Assembly (NCBI GenBank): GCA_002315285.1
Contig: DCGR01000053.1
Coordinates: 334 to 22,751 of the forward strand
DNA: 22,418 nucleotides
Direction of reading: 5' to 3'
From: Bacteroides sp. UBA1773
GTDB taxonomy: Bacteria; Bacteroidota; Bacteroidia; Bacteroidales; Bacteroidaceae
The position numbers and the translations under genes were made by a program. A model generated the notes under the pieces. It was not told the origin of the DNA. It saw only the letters and a program-made list of their open reading frames with translations, and did no database searches. Positions 1-7,299 of this stretch are shown one piece after another; position 1 is the stretch's first letter; each line of letters starts with the position of its first letter.

Positions 1-146
1 CCATCGGCAAGCAAGCCCTTGCCCTACGGTTCAGACACCACAGAGACCCGAGAAGTTGAAGCTCTGCAGAAGTCAGCAGAAGGTCAATCTGGGTTGATGC
101 TGTCACATCCCCCTGGCAGCTCTCAACACGGATGCCTGCCATCTCA

Positions 147-180
147 CAAAAGCCCCGAACAAGTTTCAGGGGCTTCTTTC
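147..180. terminator. Terminator-like hairpin upstream of the Nudix regulator
   Basis: AAGCCCC (150-156) pairs with GGGGCTT (169-175), extended inward by GAA/TTC with one bulged base. On the minus strand the stem is followed by TTTT; on the plus strand only by a pyrimidine-rich CTTCTTTC. It probably ends a transcript from outside the window or insulates the Nudix promoter. I see no convincing gene in bases 1-146. Confidence 0.5.
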
Positions 181-211
181 ATGCCTGGGCTGTGCTATTT
201 TTTCACATCCT

Positions 212-226
212 GTGTAAATTTTACGC
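212..226. promoter_or_regulatory. Operator-like quasi-palindrome O1
   Basis: GTGTAAATTTTACGC is an imperfect palindrome of the form GYGTAA-N3-TTACRC. It lies just upstream of the -33 element of the Nudix-regulator promoter. Its reverse complement matches O2 (267-281) at 13 of 15 bases, the two differences being central. Matching elements on both sides of a core promoter are a usual arrangement for an autoregulated repressor. The assignment to the adjacent Nudix regulator is inferred. Confidence 0.65.
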
Positions 227-232
227 ATTTTG

Positions 233-264
233 TTTGGAGGATTGGATTATCATGCTTACCTTTG
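233..264 (+). promoter_or_regulatory. Bacteroidetes promoter of the Nudix-vWA-sigma operon
   Basis: TTTG (233-236), a 20-nt spacer and TACCTTTG (257-264) match the Bacteroidetes sigma consensus TTTG-N19-21-TAnnTTTG. The expected transcription start falls near 270, inside O2, giving a short leader of about 20 nt before the ATG at 291. Confidence 0.75.
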
Positions 265-266
265 CC

Positions 267-281
267 GCGTAATTTTTACAC
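267..281. promoter_or_regulatory. Operator-like quasi-palindrome O2
   Basis: GCGTAATTTTTACAC is the near reverse complement of O1, 55 bp downstream of it centre to centre. It covers the predicted transcription start and ends nine bases before the Nudix start codon. A bound repressor here would block transcription initiation, and binding at both sites could loop or clamp the promoter. Confidence 0.65.
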
Positions 282-290
282 GAGTTAATA

Positions 291-983
291 ATGGAAGATC
301 AGAAATACTGCTACAAATACCCACATCCGGCAGTCACGACAGACTGCGTGATATTCGGTTTCGACGGAAGCGAACTACAGGTGCTGCTCATCGAACGAGG
401 CATCGAACCATTCAAGGGTAAATGGGCTTTCCCGGGTGGATTCCTGAATATGACCGAAACCGCGGAAGAAGGCGCACTGAGAGAGCTGAAGGAAGAGACC
501 GGACTGGAAAATGCCTACATCGAGCAGTTCAACACCTATTCGGACCCGGGTCGCGACCCAAGGGAGCGAGTTATCACCATTGCCCACTATGCGCTCGTGC
601 GCATACAGGAAGTGAAAGGAGGTGATGACGCAGCCAAAGCCCAGTGGTTCCCTATTGACAAGGTTCCGCAACTTGCCTTCGACCACGACAAGATTCTTCA
701 CGATGCCATGAAGAAACTCCGGGAGCGGATCCATTTCGAGCCGATAGGATTCGAGTTGCTTCCTGGAAAGTTCACCATGAAGGACCTCCAGATGCTGTAT
801 GAGTCTATCCTGGATGTCAAGTTCGACCGACGCAACTTCGCCAAGAAGATGATGCACTATGAGCTGTTGAACCTGCTCGATGAAACAGCCCACCCGACTG
901 CGAAGCGCGATGCCCTACTCTATTCCTTCAATAAGGAAAACTATGAACTCTTCAAGAAGAAGGGCTTCCAACTGGAATTTTGA
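291..983 (+). CDS. NrtR-type Nudix domain / winged-helix transcriptional regulator
   Basis: The 230-aa protein has an N-terminal Nudix domain (about residues 14-140) and a C-terminal winged helix (about 153-225). The wing region contains the FTMKDLQ...DRRNF pattern typical of NrtR-like regulators. The Nudix box at residues 50-72 fits GX5EX7REUXEEXGU in full (G50, E56, R64, E65, E68, E69), so hydrolase activity may be retained; many NrtR-type regulators keep only ligand binding. NrtR proteins sense ADP-ribose or related nucleotides and repress NAD metabolism genes, while Bacteroidetes relatives can respond to sugars such as arabinose. The effector here cannot be read from sequence. The start at 291 follows a consensus promoter and two matching palindromes, suggesting autoregulation. 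The vWA and sigma-like genes lie downstream on the same strand, 84 bp away. Confidence 0.85.
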   Translation: MEDQKYCYKYPHPAVTTDCVIFGFDGSELQVLLIERGIEPFKGKWAFPGGFLNMTETAEEGALRELKEETGLENAYIEQFNTYSDPGRDPRERVITIAHYALVRIQEVKGGDDAAKAQWFPIDKVPQLAFDHDKILHDAMKKLRERIHFEPIGFELLPGKFTMKDLQMLYESILDVKFDRRNFAKKMMHYELLNLLDETAHPTAKRDALLYSFNKENYELFKKKGFQLEF

Positions 984-1067
984 TATTTTTTTCATGGAAA
1001 AATGTAACAACCTCCATTTTCAATCTACCTATTATCGAAACAAGTCAAACGTAAAAACAAGATTATT

Positions 1068-1775
1068 ATGAAAACAAAAGTATTCAATCTGATTATTCTG
1101 GATGAGAGTGGTAGCATGAGTTGTATCAAGCGTCAGGCTCTGAACGGCCTGAACGAGACATTGCAGACCATACGCCGGGCGCAGGACAAATACCCCGAGC
1201 AGGAGCAGTTGGTAAGCATCGTTCCCTTCGCATCCGAAAACATCAGACTCCTGAGAAACAAGGAATCCATCAAGGAAGTGAACGACCTGCGCCCCGACGA
1301 GTACAACCCCGGAGGCTGTACCCCGCTCTACGATGCCATCGGCTTCGGCATCAACAGCATCCGAAAAGCGGTGACTGATGACGACAGTGTGCTGGTGACA
1401 ATCATCACCGACGGGGAGGAGAACAGCAGCAAGGAGTACAGTGGCAAAGCCATCGCAATGATCATCGACGAGCTGAAGAAGAAAGGCTGGATGTTCACCT
1501 ACATCGGAGCCAACCAGGATGCAGTCAGCGTGGCCATGACCATCAACATCACCAATGCCATGAACTTCGTGCAAGACGATGAAGGCACCAGGGCAATGTG
1601 GGAGAAGGAACGTAGAAGCCGCGAACACTATTTCAAGGCGAACGCCATGTGCTGCAAGATGCCTTCACCCGACATGGCCCGTGAGGCGAGAATCGCCATG
1701 GCATGTGACAGTAACTATTTTGATGACGAAGAAGACAAAAAAGAACCACAAGACAACAAGAACAACAAGGCATGA
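1068..1775 (+). CDS. von Willebrand factor A (vWA) domain protein
   Basis: This 235-aa protein is a single vWA/Rossmann-type domain with a complete metal-ion-dependent adhesion site: D12-x-S14-x-S16 (DESGS), T85 in GGCTP and D115 in TDGEE. There is no signal peptide or membrane segment, so it should be cytoplasmic. The last 20 or so residues are highly charged (Asp, Glu, Lys, Asn) and probably disordered. Intracellular bacterial vWA proteins commonly bind partner proteins in a Mg2+-dependent way. The stop overlaps the next start by ATGA (1772-1775), so this protein and the sigma-like protein are probably made together and may interact. The gap from the Nudix gene (984-1067) has no clear -7 box, so co-transcription is likely. 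The domain is clear; the specific role is unknown. Confidence 0.85.
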   Translation: MKTKVFNLIILDESGSMSCIKRQALNGLNETLQTIRRAQDKYPEQEQLVSIVPFASENIRLLRNKESIKEVNDLRPDEYNPGGCTPLYDAIGFGINSIRKAVTDDDSVLVTIITDGEENSSKEYSGKAIAMIIDELKKKGWMFTYIGANQDAVSVAMTINITNAMNFVQDDEGTRAMWEKERRSREHYFKANAMCCKMPSPDMAREARIAMACDSNYFDDEEDKKEPQDNKNNKA

Positions 1776-2674
1776 AGCAAAAAATCTATGGCCTGCTGAT
1801 GGTAACCCACCGCGACCTGCTGGAGAGCACCTACCAGCAGGTCTTCTTCAACGATTCCGGACTGTCGGCAGTGAAGACATTCGACGACTATCTCACCGAC
1901 TTCTACCTCTACCTGTACGAGGCCAAGCCAAAGTATGTCTCTGACGACATCAAGGGTTACTACCTACAGCAGATTCGCGACGAGAAAGCCACTCCGGCAT
2001 GGCTTCGTCAGACCTTCAGGAGATTCCTGCTGGAAGAAAACAAGATTCTCATGGAGATGCGCGAGGCTTTGGCTGAGTACCGCAAGCAACTGGCATCTGC
2101 AGATAACAGCCGACAGCTCGACATCACCCTGATGCATGTCGGCTTTGCCATTGCCTGGTTCAACCAGCATGAGTCCAGCGAGGACCGTTATCTGTTCTTC
2201 CGGAGTGCCTACAAGCATTTCATGGGGTTCTATTCATGGCCGGATAACGATTTGGACGACCGCGAAGTGGCGTATATCCTCGGCATCAATCCGGGAACAT
2301 TGCGTACACGGACATCAAGACTGTGTGCAAAAGTCAAGCGGTTGGTCGGCGAACTCAATGATGCCCTCATCGCCTCATTGGACAGGCAGTCGCTCGACAT
2401 AGCAAAGGAGATCTATGCCGAATCAGCCCCCGACATGGAGGCTGTCCTGGAAGAACTGCTTGGCAAGGCAGAACGCGACCTTGACCAGTATGAACAGATA
2501 GTGGAGCTGCGCAAGGAGAAACGAAGCACGCTCAGGAGGTTCGCTCATCTGGAGCCCCCAAGCATGGAGGAAAGATACGAGTCACATGCCTGCTTCTACA
2601 TGAGTAAAAAGAGTTCCCATCTGGAAACGGGCAACCGCGTGGCCCGCATGTTCATGAAACTCATAGGCATGTAG
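1772..2674 (+). CDS. Sigma-70-like DNA-binding protein, coupled to vWA gene
   Basis: The 300-aa protein resembles a divergent ECF-type sigma factor. Residues about 10-100 are helical with a region-2-like segment (FDDYLTDFYLYLYE, 37-50). Residues about 160-195 form a helix-turn-helix of region-4 style, with DDREVAYILGI as the first helix and GTLRTRTSRLCAKVKRL as the recognition helix. A further 100 or so residues, charged and helical, follow this and are not part of a normal ECF factor. The protein starts within the vWA stop codon (ATGA overlap), implying translational coupling. No anti-sigma factor with a membrane segment is present, so the vWA protein is a candidate partner. It could instead be a phage-type or plasmid-type HTH regulator. 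The helix-turn-helix is well supported; true sigma activity is inferred. Confidence 0.6.
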   Translation: MKQKIYGLLMVTHRDLLESTYQQVFFNDSGLSAVKTFDDYLTDFYLYLYEAKPKYVSDDIKGYYLQQIRDEKATPAWLRQTFRRFLLEENKILMEMREALAEYRKQLASADNSRQLDITLMHVGFAIAWFNQHESSEDRYLFFRSAYKHFMGFYSWPDNDLDDREVAYILGINPGTLRTRTSRLCAKVKRLVGELNDALIASLDRQSLDIAKEIYAESAPDMEAVLEELLGKAERDLDQYEQIVELRKEKRSTLRRFAHLEPPSMEERYESHACFYMSKKSSHLETGNRVARMFMKLIGM

Positions 2675-2698
2675 TCGAAGCAACATGTCAGGCGCAAC

Positions 2699-2802
2699 CA
2701 TTTCGGAGCACCCGACATGTTCGGTTATGCCCGGCAATCCATCAGCACCGTGCAGGCTGCCTACCAAGCCTATTCCGGGCAAGACAGACAATTTCCATTC
2801 CT
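2699..2802 (+). pseudogene. Duplicated 3' fragment of the downstream isomerase gene
   Basis: These 104 bases match 3726-3829, the end of the isomerase gene plus 11 bases beyond its stop, at 101 of 104 positions (offset 1,027). The differences are A/G at 2766, C/T at 2775 and C/T at 2790; the last turns the TAA stop into CAA. No start region or upstream body of the gene is present. It begins 24 bp after the sigma-like gene. It is a remnant of a lost paralogue or of a duplication, not a working gene. Confidence 0.9.
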
Positions 2803-2928
2803 ATGCCCTGCCCCCTCCATGCTCCTATCAGCAACACCACTGGAACCAGAACCTACTTCGAGGGACAAGAAAATTCCACACAATGCAGAAAAGAGGCCAA
2901 AATGTTCATTCATTAAAATGACATTTTA

Positions 2929-2936
2929 TACTTTTG
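2929..2936 (+). promoter_or_regulatory. -7 box of the isomerase promoter
   Basis: TACTTTTG matches TAnnTTTG and lies 36 bp before the isomerase start codon. A clear TTTG -33 element is missing at the expected distance; the sequence there is TTCATT. The gene therefore probably has its own weak promoter rather than depending on the upstream operon. Confidence 0.5.
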
Positions 2937-2972
2937 CACCGAAATGTAAGTGATGATTAAAAAAATAGAATC

Positions 2973-3818
2973 ATGAAAAGAATCTTCCTCACCCTGGCAC
3001 TGTCCATCCAGTTCGTATGCCTCACGGCACAAACCCACACGCCACAGCGCATCTCCATCTTTGCCGACCACATCGCTGCCATAGCCAAACAACAACACAT
3101 CACCTATGCCGAGGCCGCCCAGAAAGTGTTCGATCTGGGCTACAATGGTGCCGATGTGTGGGTCAGCATCGACTCCACCCAACTTGCCATCCTCGACCGT
3201 ACAGGCTTCGCCCATGCCTGTGCCATTGCCTACATCGACTTTGCCCAAGGCGAGAAAACCCAGGAAACGGAGCAGGCACTGCGTTTCATGCACCGCAACC
3301 ACTACACCAGGTTGCTGCTTGTGCCCGGACTCATGCCCGAAGGAGCCGGCGAACAGCTTGCCCAACTGGTACGCCAGCGCACCGAGCAGTTTGCCAGCCA
3401 AGGACTCAAGGCAGGCTTCCAGATCATGATCGAGGACTACGACAATCCGCGTTCGCTCTGCTACAACACCCCCGCCCTCGACCGCCTGTTCGCAGCCGCC
3501 CCATCGCTCCATCATGTGTTCGATACCGGCAACTACCTGTTCTGCGGTGAAGAAGTGATGCCTGCCCTCCAGCATTTCCGTCCGCTCATCGGCCATGTCC
3601 ACCTGAAGGACCGCAAGGCCACACACGACAGCAGTTCGCCAGCCGTAGGCACAGGCATTGTGCCCATGCGCGACGTCATTGTCAGCCTCCTCTCCACAGG
3701 CTATCAGGGATGGTTCACCGTAGAGCATTTCGGAGCACCCGACATGTTCGGTTATGCCCGGCAATCCATCAGCACCGTGCAGGCTGCCTACCGAGCCTAT
3801 TCTGGGCAAGACAGATAA
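2973..3818 (+). CDS. Secreted sugar phosphate isomerase/epimerase-like TIM-barrel protein
   Basis: This 281-aa protein has an N-terminal signal peptide (about residues 1-20, ending LTAQ), so it is exported to the periplasm or cell surface. The rest fits the xylose-isomerase-like TIM barrel (AP endonuclease family 2 fold). Candidate metal and active-site residues in the expected order are a Glu in MIEDYDN, an Asp in FDTGN, His in GHVHLKD and a Glu in TVEHFG. The family isomerises or epimerises keto/aldo sugars or inositol derivatives; the substrate cannot be assigned. Exported members occur in Bacteroidetes polysaccharide-related loci, and the next gene on this strand is a secreted beta-helix protein, which fits carbohydrate processing. 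The gene's last 93 bp are duplicated upstream at 2699-2802. It is more GC-rich than the right end of the window. Confidence 0.75.
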   Translation: MKRIFLTLALSIQFVCLTAQTHTPQRISIFADHIAAIAKQQHITYAEAAQKVFDLGYNGADVWVSIDSTQLAILDRTGFAHACAIAYIDFAQGEKTQETEQALRFMHRNHYTRLLLVPGLMPEGAGEQLAQLVRQRTEQFASQGLKAGFQIMIEDYDNPRSLCYNTPALDRLFAAAPSLHHVFDTGNYLFCGEEVMPALQHFRPLIGHVHLKDRKATHDSSSPAVGTGIVPMRDVIVSLLSTGYQGWFTVEHFGAPDMFGYARQSISTVQAAYRAYSGQDR

Positions 3819-3829
3819 TTTCCATTCCT
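3726..3829 (+). repeat. Direct-repeat copy at the 3' end of the isomerase gene
   Basis: This is the intact partner of the fragment at 2699-2802 (101/104 identical). It covers the last 31 codons including the stop, plus 11 bp of trailer. The repeats are in the same orientation with a 1,027-bp period, so recombination between them would remove the promoter and body of the isomerase gene, leaving one 3' end. Confidence 0.9.
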
Positions 3830-4015
3830 CATCGGAGCTGATTCCATACAGTTGGACACTGATGACTGACACCTCAGGGCCGACTACTGAGAGCCGGGAG
3901 ATGAGAGCCGAGAAATCTGAACCATAAACTGAAACAGACTTGCGGTATTCTGTGAAAATACTGGGCTCTATTCGGAAATACTCTTGCAGTCCTTCATTTT
4001 CTTGCGCCCATCTTT

Positions 4016-4063
4016 TCGTCGTATCACAACCTTAGACGATGGTATCATGTCATGATACGACGA
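4016..4063. repeat. Nested inverted repeats, candidate operator
   Basis: Two dyads share one arm. TCGTCGTATCA (4016-4026) is perfectly inverted at 4053-4063, and GTATCATG (4042-4049) is inverted at 4051-4058 around a single T. The hexamer GTATCA thus occurs three times, at 4021, at 4042 and inverted at 4053. This looks like a multi-half-site binding site for a dimeric regulator, about 130 bp upstream of the -7 box of the beta-helix gene. It has no run of T and is not a terminator. Confidence 0.6.
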
Positions 4064-4166
4064 TTATTTCTCCCCTTCCACGTTTGTCGCTACACTGCCA
4101 TCTTCATCCGTATATACTGCAAAGATACGTTTTTGTCGGCAGAAATGCAAAATGCATGATAAAATG

Positions 4167-4198
4167 TTGTGTAAATCGAATAAATGTCAGTAACTTTG
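4167..4198 (+). promoter_or_regulatory. Promoter of the beta-helix protein gene
   Basis: TTG (4167-4169), 21 nt and TAACTTTG (4191-4198) fit the Bacteroidetes consensus. The predicted leader is about 70 nt before the ATG at 4276. Confidence 0.65.
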
Positions 4199-4275
4199 CC
4201 TTTGATATACACACCCAATTACCCATCAATCATATTATCATCAAATTCACGTTATAAACCCATAAAAATATCCAG

Positions 4276-7260
4276 ATGAACCGAATGAGATTTTCATTGT
4301 TCGTGATAGTCATCATGATAACCACGACTATCAGTGCCGCCAAGGCGAAAACCCTGTCATTCTACACGGCACGTATCAATGACCCTTCTGCCATATATTT
4401 CGACAAGGAACATTTTGGTGTGACGGCCGATGGAAAGGAAGATGTGTCGGACAAGTTGCAGGAAGCACTCGACATGGCCCGCAAGAAAGAAAACGGATGC
4501 AACATCGTGTTTGTTCCCGAAGGCACATACCGACTGAGCAAGACTATTTATGTTCCTGCCTGTGTGCGTGTCATAGGCTATGGCAAAACCCGTCCACAGT
4601 TCGTCTTGACAAAACATGCTCCAGGGTTCGGAATGAACGACCCGCAACAAGGCAAAGGCCCCGCCATTTTCTGGTTCATATCGGGAGGACATCGTCCTGG
4701 CAGCGACAGGATAGCTGATGCCAATTCGGGCACATTCTACAGCTCCATGCTCAATGTCGATATCACGATAGAAGAAGGCAATGAACACGCCTCGGCCATT
4801 CGTGCACACTTTGCCCAGCATTGCTCCATTTCGCATGTCAACATTGAGGTTGGCACGGCGAGGGCCGGAATAGTGGATGCCGGAAATCATCTGGAAGATG
4901 TGACAATCCATGGTGGCGACTATGCCATTGATACCGACAAGAGCTCGCCAGGGTGGCCTATCATGGTCATGAACTCCACCTTTACCAGACAACGGAAGAG
5001 TGCCATCCTGACCCACGAAGGGGGTCTCACCATGGTTCGGGTAATCATCAAGGACACCCCTCGTGCAGTGGAGGTGAAGCAAGGTTCGACCGACCGCCTG
5101 TTCATGGAAGACTGCATACTGGAGAACGTGAGACAGACTGGGCTCATCCTTTCAGAAGCGAAGAATGGTGCCACTCAGATAAACCTGCGCAACATCCAGT
5201 GCAAGCAGGTGCCTGTGTTTGCGGTGGAACGCGATGCCGACTATAAGGTGGATGGCAAGGGAAAGACTTACCGGGTAAAGTCGCTCACTGCTGGCTACAA
5301 TGCCGACTCGATGGAAGAGACTCCCACTGTGGTGCGTCGCTGCGAGGTGGAACAAACCACCGGCATTGCCTCGCTCGACTACAGCGATACGCCTCACGTG
5401 GCAGCTGTGGAGAACTGGGTGAACGTGCGCGACCTCGGAGCCAAAGGCGATGGCATGACCGACGACACGGAGGTGTTTGTAAACGCTGTGGAGCAATACG
5501 AAAACATCTACATACCTCAAGGATGGTACGTGGTGAAGAAACCGCTGACACTGAAAACCAACACCAACATCATCGGCCTGCATCCTGGCAGCACAATACT
5601 GCTCACAATGGGTGGCAACAAGGCCTTCAGCGGCTTTGGCAGCCCTGTGGCACAGCTCACCACACCACAGGGTGGTAGGAACATCGTGACTGGCATCTTC
5701 CTGAATGCCGATGCCTACAACTATAGGGCCGTGAACTGCAAATGGATGGCGGGGGATGGCTCATACATGTACGATGTCAAGTTCTCCGGCCACGACAAGA
5801 ACCGGTTCTTCTTCAACGGACAGAGTGCTGCCAACCCCTTGGAAAAGCCCATGCCCATTACACCAGAAACCAACGACCTGATTTTCCGCGCTTGGGACAA
5901 CCAGCACTGGAGCCTTTGGATTACCAATGGTGGCGGTGGTACATTCCGCGACATCTGGACGGCAAACGAATATGCCATGGCAGGTCTCTACATCAGCGAC
6001 ACAACCACTCCGGGCCGTATCTATGGCATGTCGCTCGAACATCACCTTAGGCATGAAGCCATACTGAAGAACGTGTCGAACTGGAAGCTCTATGCCATTC
6101 AGTTCGAGGTAGAGGCTGATGGCGTAGATACCCAGCCACTCGAATTGATTGGTTGCCGTAACCTCCAGTTGGCCAATGTATATTCCTACCGGGTGTCCAG
6201 AATGCTGAAATCACATCCATGTGCCATTCGCACATGGGACTGTGAGAATGTGGAGATCATGAATATCCATAACTATTCACATGCCCGGGTGAAATTCACC
6301 TCCAGTGCCAGCGTGCTCGACATGAATACACGTCGGGAACTGCGTCGTTGGGAAGTGGCTCGTTTGTTGCTAACAGGCAGTGAAACAAGAAAATATCCTT
6401 TTCCAGGTGTTGTGGGTGTGACCGAGAAAATGGTGACCGGATTTGAATTTGTGGATGGCTTGGCGAAGGATAGCAAGGGCAATCTTTACTTCTGCGAACA
6501 GCGTATGCGCCGTATTTACAAGATGGATGGACAGACAGGCAAGGTCGCAATGGTTGGTGCATCGCCCTATAGCATCGTGGCGCTGGTATGCGACACTGAC
6601 GACAACCTGATTGTGGTGACGAAATACATTTCACAACCGGGTTACACCAATGACGACCAGCGTCGTGGCGATGCTCCTCTCTTCGGGTGGAAGGGTTCTG
6701 GAGGCTTATGGGGATTTACATACGTGCCACGTTTGTACAGCATCAACCCCAATTTGCCCGACGACACCTTCGAGGAGTTGCCAAAGCAACGAATGAAAGA
6801 CGTGTCGGCCGAACAAGTATGTTATTTGGGAAGCCGTACAATAACCTATAACGAATTTTACGGTGGGGAGAAGCCAGAGATGTGTTTCGTGGCAAAGGAT
6901 GGCAAGACCATCATTCCATATTACGAAGACCTTTTCAGATGTTCTTCCATGGTTGTTGCCAAACCGGGCAATGAAGTGTTTGGCATCGACGAGTATCACC
7001 AGCGCGTGGTGCGTTCCCACTTGGATTCCAAGGGCTATCTCACCCAATCGGAGGTTGTGGCCGAGGGTGGTGACCGCGGGGTGGTGACCGACAGTGAAGG
7101 CAATGTGTATGTCACAGACGGCGATGTGATCATCTACAACAAGCAGATGGAACAGATTGGCAAGATTGAAATGCCAGAACGCCCCACCTCACTGATGGTC
7201 AAGGACAACGAATTGTATATTACGGCCATGACATCGCTATACAAGGTCAAACTGAGATGA
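4276..7260 (+). CDS. Secreted tandem beta-helix (pectate-lyase-3 / GH28-related) protein with C-terminal beta-propeller
   Basis: The 994-aa protein begins with a signal peptide (about residues 1-24, ending in AKA). Two right-handed beta-helix halves follow, each opening with the pectate-lyase-3 N-terminal motif: FGVTADGKEDVSDKLQEAL at about 48, and DLGAKGDGMTDDTEVF at about 384. Two such halves are characteristic of GH55-like folds and tailspike-like proteins. Residues from about 711 to the end change character and contain propeller-like repeats such as GLAKDSKGNLYFCEQ and GVVTDSEGNVYVTDGD, as in SMP-30/NHL proteins. No catalytic residue set is obvious to me, so hydrolase, lyase or binding activity are all possible. 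It has its own promoter with an upstream palindromic cluster and ends before a strong hairpin terminator. A role in plant or host glycan breakdown is inferred from fold and secretion. Confidence 0.75.
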   Translation: MNRMRFSLFVIVIMITTTISAAKAKTLSFYTARINDPSAIYFDKEHFGVTADGKEDVSDKLQEALDMARKKENGCNIVFVPEGTYRLSKTIYVPACVRVIGYGKTRPQFVLTKHAPGFGMNDPQQGKGPAIFWFISGGHRPGSDRIADANSGTFYSSMLNVDITIEEGNEHASAIRAHFAQHCSISHVNIEVGTARAGIVDAGNHLEDVTIHGGDYAIDTDKSSPGWPIMVMNSTFTRQRKSAILTHEGGLTMVRVIIKDTPRAVEVKQGSTDRLFMEDCILENVRQTGLILSEAKNGATQINLRNIQCKQVPVFAVERDADYKVDGKGKTYRVKSLTAGYNADSMEETPTVVRRCEVEQTTGIASLDYSDTPHVAAVENWVNVRDLGAKGDGMTDDTEVFVNAVEQYENIYIPQGWYVVKKPLTLKTNTNIIGLHPGSTILLTMGGNKAFSGFGSPVAQLTTPQGGRNIVTGIFLNADAYNYRAVNCKWMAGDGSYMYDVKFSGHDKNRFFFNGQSAANPLEKPMPITPETNDLIFRAWDNQHWSLWITNGGGGTFRDIWTANEYAMAGLYISDTTTPGRIYGMSLEHHLRHEAILKNVSNWKLYAIQFEVEADGVDTQPLELIGCRNLQLANVYSYRVSRMLKSHPCAIRTWDCENVEIMNIHNYSHARVKFTSSASVLDMNTRRELRRWEVARLLLTGSETRKYPFPGVVGVTEKMVTGFEFVDGLAKDSKGNLYFCEQRMRRIYKMDGQTGKVAMVGASPYSIVALVCDTDDNLIVVTKYISQPGYTNDDQRRGDAPLFGWKGSGGLWGFTYVPRLYSINPNLPDDTFEELPKQRMKDVSAEQVCYLGSRTITYNEFYGGEKPEMCFVAKDGKTIIPYYEDLFRCSSMVVAKPGNEVFGIDEYHQRVVRSHLDSKGYLTQSEVVAEGGDRGVVTDSEGNVYVTDGDVIIYNKQMEQIGKIEMPERPTSLMVKDNELYITAMTSLYKVKLR

Positions 7261-7299
7261 GGAACCAATACAAGCTGTTTTCACATTGATACGTTTCAT

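Larger units (their letters stand above)
3819..4275. other. 457-bp intergenic region with repeats and a promoter
   Basis: There is no credible gene; the open frame at 4039-4257 has no family features and lies over the promoter. The region holds a short direct repeat, GAGAGCCG at 3889-3896 and 3903-3910, then the nested palindromes at 4016-4063 and the promoter at 4167-4198. No strong intrinsic terminator is visible after the isomerase stop. Confidence 0.6.

Noticed and set aside
2717..2953. A 78-codon frame reading through the duplicated isomerase fragment
   Set aside because: It is only the lost-stop 3' fragment continued into unrelated sequence over the next promoter; no start signal supports translation.
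2699..3829. The 104-bp direct repeats as attL/attR of an integrative element
   Set aside because: The 1,027-bp interval holds only the isomerase gene and its promoter, with no integrase or mobility gene, so duplication or recombination is the simpler reading.
2913..3872. A 319-codon open frame on the minus strand
   Set aside because: It is antisense to the secreted isomerase-like gene, which has a signal peptide and ordered active-site motifs; the minus-strand frame has neither.
4039..4257. A 72-codon frame in the gap before the beta-helix gene
   Set aside because: It has no family features and covers the palindromes and the consensus promoter of the next gene.
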